Positions 60,305 to 64,000 of a stretch of 64,000 bases of DNA are shown here, piece by piece. The number at the start of each line of letters is the position of its first letter. Within the stretch, counting starts at the first letter, position 1. The translations under genes were made by a program, and so were the position numbers. The stretch spans positions 73,346,339-73,410,338 of the forward strand of contig NW_026262734.1 of NCBI RefSeq assembly GCF_021869535.1. The letters are read 5' to 3'. The notes under the pieces are model-generated. The model saw nothing but the letters and a program-made list of their open reading frames with translations, did not search any database and had not been told where the DNA came from. This stretch comes from Mytilus californianus. Lineage: Eukaryota > Mollusca > Bivalvia > Mytilida > Mytilidae.

Positions 60305-61840
60305 TTAACAGCCTTGGAACAGTATATATATCATCCTGATTAACCTTAGGACAAAGATTCTACATTTACATCACAAAGGTTTATTCATTATATGCACTTG
60401 ACAAAGGGAAAGTCAATAGCATCTATATAGTAACAGTGCATTTATTTATTTAATTATTTTTTTCATTCTTTAAACTTTTCTCTGTAGTATCAATTTATTT
60501 CATATTAACATGAACAAAAGCAATAACCTGTTGTGTTTTAGAGAGGAATAACTATGTCCATGATGTCTGACTTTAAAGAATTGATGAAATAAAGTATGGT
60601 GTGAGCCTCAATAAGACAGTAACCCTTCAATGAAAGTACACAGTCACACATAAAAAATCATTAATGTAGATAAAAGACCATACATAGAATTTAGACCCAC
60701 TAAAAAGATTTATTCTTCTTGTTTAAAATTGGGACTTAAAAATATAATTGTATAAGTCCTAGAAATTTTTTCGTCAATCAAATGAGGATTGCTAGTTTTC
60801 ATCTAGGTAGATACAGTTATTGTAATTGACTTTCTTCTAAGTACCATACAATGTATATAGTATTATGTTAGCTAAAATTTTACTGTACTTTAGTCTCAAT
60901 GTATATTTTTTTTTGTAGATTCATATTGGCTTGAGCATGATTCCCACTTAGAATATGAAGCCTGCTACATGTGCACTTTGATGCATAGGAAATATAGATG
61001 TCACTGAGTCACTCTTATAGCTTCAAATTGTGAAACAGTGGATTAATTCATTATTTTGTGCTAGTTATTTATTGTTTTTGAAAATAATGAATAGCACTTG
61101 CAGCATTATTCCATGATGATGATGACTTGTGATGTTAGGATTAAATTGGACAAGAAAAAAAATTGTGCATTGTACAAATAGGAACTTACAAATTGTATTA
61201 AAGGAGGACCACAGTACTGGATGACTAAATAACTTGGATAATCATGATAATTATTCATTTGGTATATCAATAATGAATTTGGAATAACAAGATTTCATAG
61301 TTTCAGTGCATATTAATAGTGCAATCATACATTGTATCTGAATTCCATGAATACTTTGGATAATTATTCATTTGAAATAGCCATTTGGAATAATGAAAAT
61401 TCCTAGTTTCAGTGAATATTAATAATAAAAGTGCATAATATCTGAATTCATGAATACTTTAGTGGATACTCAGTCATTTTAATATAATAACAATTTGGAT
61501 ATAATGTGAATTTCTAGTTTCAGTGAAATTTACAACACAGTGCATGTATAAATCGCATCCGAAGTTTATGTTGGCATTGCAATTGTTAACTACCACCAGG
61601 GTGTGTAAAAAGACCTTAACCACCCATGAGGGTCTCTCGTAGTCGGTCACAGTTGTTAAGTGTCAAATGACTGCTTGCTGTACTTAAAGTCTGAATTAGA
61701 ATTAAATAAAAATCTAAATTAGTGCCCAAGCATATTAAACAAATAAACCATGTACTTCAAAGTATAATTTTATAGTCCCGCCTACAACAAAAGTTGATGT
61801 ATGCAAGAAATAGGTATTACAATCTGGCAGCGGCTACAGC
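60305..61840. other. Non-coding stretch
   Basis: AT-rich. Near 61,250-61,520 three weakly similar ~110-bp blocks recur (ATAATGAATTTGGAATAACA, CATTTGGAATAATGAAAATT, CAATTTGGATATAATGTGAA), each followed by TAGTTTCAGTG. No gene is seen. Confidence 0.4.
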
Positions 61841-62522
61841 CAGTCAGGGGTACTACCATTTTTTTTTTTTTATTTTTATTTACTTGAAGAAGTAATATTA
61901 ATATACTTATATAAGTAAATTTGTAGGATACTTATACAAGTGTATTTTATTTACTTGTATAGGTAAAAAAAAATTGCCTTAGTTATGTCCCTTAGACATT
62001 CAGTTTTTTTTACTTATATAAGTGAAAAAGTCATCCTATCTTCTTTTCTTGAATTCTTAGGACTTCTTTGCTCTAATAGAATTTTAAATTGTCTGTCTTT
62101 TGCAGATGTCTTAACTAATCATTTAAGTGTAATTTCATGAACAATGAAAATCTCATTTGTCTGTTATCTTCAGAACACTGCTCATTTACAAGCCCCCAAG
62201 GAGCAATTTTTGAAGGACTTGCGCAAATACTTAAGATCTTTGTGCAATCAGTTTCTTTGTTGAATTAATGAGATGAAACATTGAGCTCTAATAAAAAATT
62301 ATGAGCTATCCTGGGAAAAATCATTAAAGGCATGTTTTTACATCTCAAACTTGAGAATTTTTGTGGGGTTGTAAAAAAAAATTACTTATACAAGTGAATT
62401 TTTGAGAAAATTAAGGGGAGATTATTCAAACATTATAGTTAACTTATATCATGTATAGAAGTATATTTTTTTTACCTCTTCAAGTAAATAAAGATTACTT
62501 GTACAAGTAGTATCCCTGACTG
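61841..62522. mobile_element. CAGTCAGGGG-family DNA transposon, ACAAGT subtype
   Basis: CAGTCAGGGGTACTAC at the left mirrors GTAGTATCCCTGACTG at the right. Inside, TTTATTTACTTGAAGAAGTAA mirrors TTACCTCTTCAAGTAAATAA. ACAGC/ACAGT flank it (possible 5-bp duplication, 4 of 5). Many ACTTATACAAGT-type words lie inside. 682 bp, no coding capacity. Its interior matches the split copy at 1,999-5,223. Confidence 0.75.
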
Positions 62523-62619
62523 ACAGTGTAACCTATTTGTATAAAGCTTCACTAGGTACATTTTTGAAGCTTAAAGACCTGGATACTTCTTTATGTTATG
62601 AAGTTTCTGTTAGTAACTT

Positions 62620-63345
62620 GTTCATTGCACTTTACCTTGTTTTCATGGTTCACTGACTGTTTGAAAAAAAAATATTACTGTTTGAACAGTCATACAGTGA
62701 AATACTCTCTTACATGTATAACATGTACATGTATAATGAGTAATTGGATAAATTTATATGGTATATATATATAGGTATCTTGAAAGGTCTACATGTCTCA
62801 TTGTCTGTCAGGCAGGGTTAACCTGACCTTGACTTCATTTCATGGATCAGTGATTAAGGTTATTTCAGTTACTTTGTCAAGTTTGTTTCTCAGAGGAATA
62901 ATAGGTCAACTATATTTGGCGTATGAAATGATTGTAAGGTGAATATATCTGACTGCAAGACCTGCATCAGACTTTGACCTCAATGAAAATGTCATGGTTC
63001 ATTGAACAATTTAGATTTTGTGGTTTGGTCTATTTCCCAATGTTTCTCAGATGCTATAAACTACATGTACATGTACATGCATGACATGTATAGGATCACT
63101 ATTTTTGGCGTATTGGATATCTTCGTAAGTTGTACAAGTTTGATTGGGAGGTTTTAAATCTGACCATGACCTCCTCATTTTCATGTTTCATTGGGCAATG
63201 TTTAGTTTTCATGGTTTGGATGTTAAGTCTATTTCACAGATACTATAAACCACTAAATTTTGGGTATGGAATGTCAGTTTGTAGGGTGTACATCATCTGT
63301 TTGGCATGGTTAATTTGACCATGACTTCATTTTCAAAGGTAATTG
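62620..63345 (-). repeat. Bivalve tandem dispersed repeat
   Basis: Three or four ~190-bp units with phrases such as TTTCATGGATCAGTGATTAA, TTGACCTCAATGAAAATGTC, CATGGTTCATTGAACAA and TTTGGCGTAT. Units are 65-80% alike. The family also occurs at 49,080-49,425 in the other orientation. Confidence 0.55.
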
Positions 63346-63639
63346 ATAATGGAAAGTTTATGTGATACTTGTACATGTAGTAAAACCTTCATATATACAT
63401 GTATTACATTTTTTACATTCAACATAAATTCAATTTTACATGTAGGCAAAGCAGACTTGACATTTCAGCGTGTGCACAGTCACTCTTGTTACATCACCAT
63501 TGATCATGTCTACCATGTTGATAATAGCTGCTTTTTGTTAACAAAAGTCGGGACAAGTATTAACAATTGTTATAATTCATTTGATAATATTGTAGTCTTG
63601 TATAACATGTACAATGTCATGAATGTACAATAACAAAAT

Positions 63640-63790
63640 ATTTAAGGAGATGTGGTATGATTTTCAATGAGACAACCATCAACCGTAGACCAAGTGATGT
63701 AATTGTTAGTACCTGCACATCCTTCAACAATGAGCAAAATCAGTACCACATAATCATGATAATGAAAAACCTATAACAGGCCTAGCCATA
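63640..63790 (+). repeat. Old copy of the GATGTGGTATGA mussel repeat
   Basis: GGAGATGTGGTATGATTTTC then AATGAGACAACCATCAACCG, diverged from the younger copy that starts at 63,898. Confidence 0.55.
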
Positions 63791-63897
63791 TTGAATGATG
63801 TTACACAATGTAAACAAGTTGAGATGAGAAACCCAAGTTTGATTTATATACAAAAGCAACAAACAATCTGTTGGCGATAAAATTGGGTCAGTTAATA

Positions 63898-64000
63898 GAT
63901 ATAAGAAGATGTGGTATGATTGCCAATGAGACAACTTTGCATCCAAGTCAAAAATTTTGAAAAAGTAAACCATTATAGGTCAAAGTACAGTCTTCAACAC
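63898..64000 (+). repeat. GATGTGGTATGA mussel repeat, cut by window edge
   Basis: GATATAAGAAGATGTGGTAT, GCCAATGAGACAACTTTGCA and AGTACAGTCTTCAACAC match the opening of the copy at 13,411 with few differences and run off the right edge. Confidence 0.8.

Overview
This window looks like gene-poor nuclear DNA from a bivalve mollusc, most likely a Mytilus-type mussel. It is AT-rich and packed with dispersed repeats that I recognise as mussel-type, such as the 'AGATATAAGAAGATGTGGTA' element and the 'TTGGTTGCTTAACGTCCAGT' element. I see no intact host gene, rRNA, tRNA or CRISPR array. Nearly all coding signal belongs to decayed mobile elements.

Layout. 1-1.6 kb: a minisatellite and the 3' end of a Gypsy-like LTR retrotransposon. 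2-5.2 kb: a split copy of a DNA-transposon family with CAGTCAGGG termini. 5.8-24.6 kb: four copies (A-D) of a ~2.9 kb mussel repeat carrying ~126-bp tandem arrays, paired hairpins and an ACG microsatellite. Copy A is interrupted by a 1.2 kb transposon with 20-bp TIRs. Copies B and C sit inside an older repeat carrying a reverse-transcriptase fragment. Several TIR elements lie between these copies.

27.0-46.6 kb: a degraded Polinton/Maverick (virus-like, protein-primed DNA transposon), and the most notable object here. Its outer ends are inverted repeats starting AGTAGTGT, flanked by 6-bp direct repeats (CGTATT/CGTATC). The centre holds single copies of an integrase, a minor capsid (penton-like) protein, a double-jelly-roll major capsid protein, and a rightward block of small genes. 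The two arms (27,020-35,425 and 41,411-46,561) are inverted copies of the same ~4.7 kb, each carrying a whole, broken, family B DNA polymerase gene. The terminal inverted repeat has in effect swallowed the polymerase gene. No packaging ATPase or maturation protease was found.

47-64 kb: a transposase-derived pseudogene, minisatellites, a 3.5-copy array of a 1,429-bp tandem repeat (49.8-54.8 kb), a 40-bp hairpin-forming minisatellite directly after it, about 4 kb of featureless AT-rich DNA, two more CAGTCAGGG-family transposons, and mussel-type repeats running off the right edge.

How the genes fit together: in a functional Polinton the integrase inserts the element, the protein-primed polymerase copies it from its terminal repeats, and the capsid proteins would build a particle. 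Every one of these genes here carries frameshifts, stops or insertions, so this copy is a fossil.
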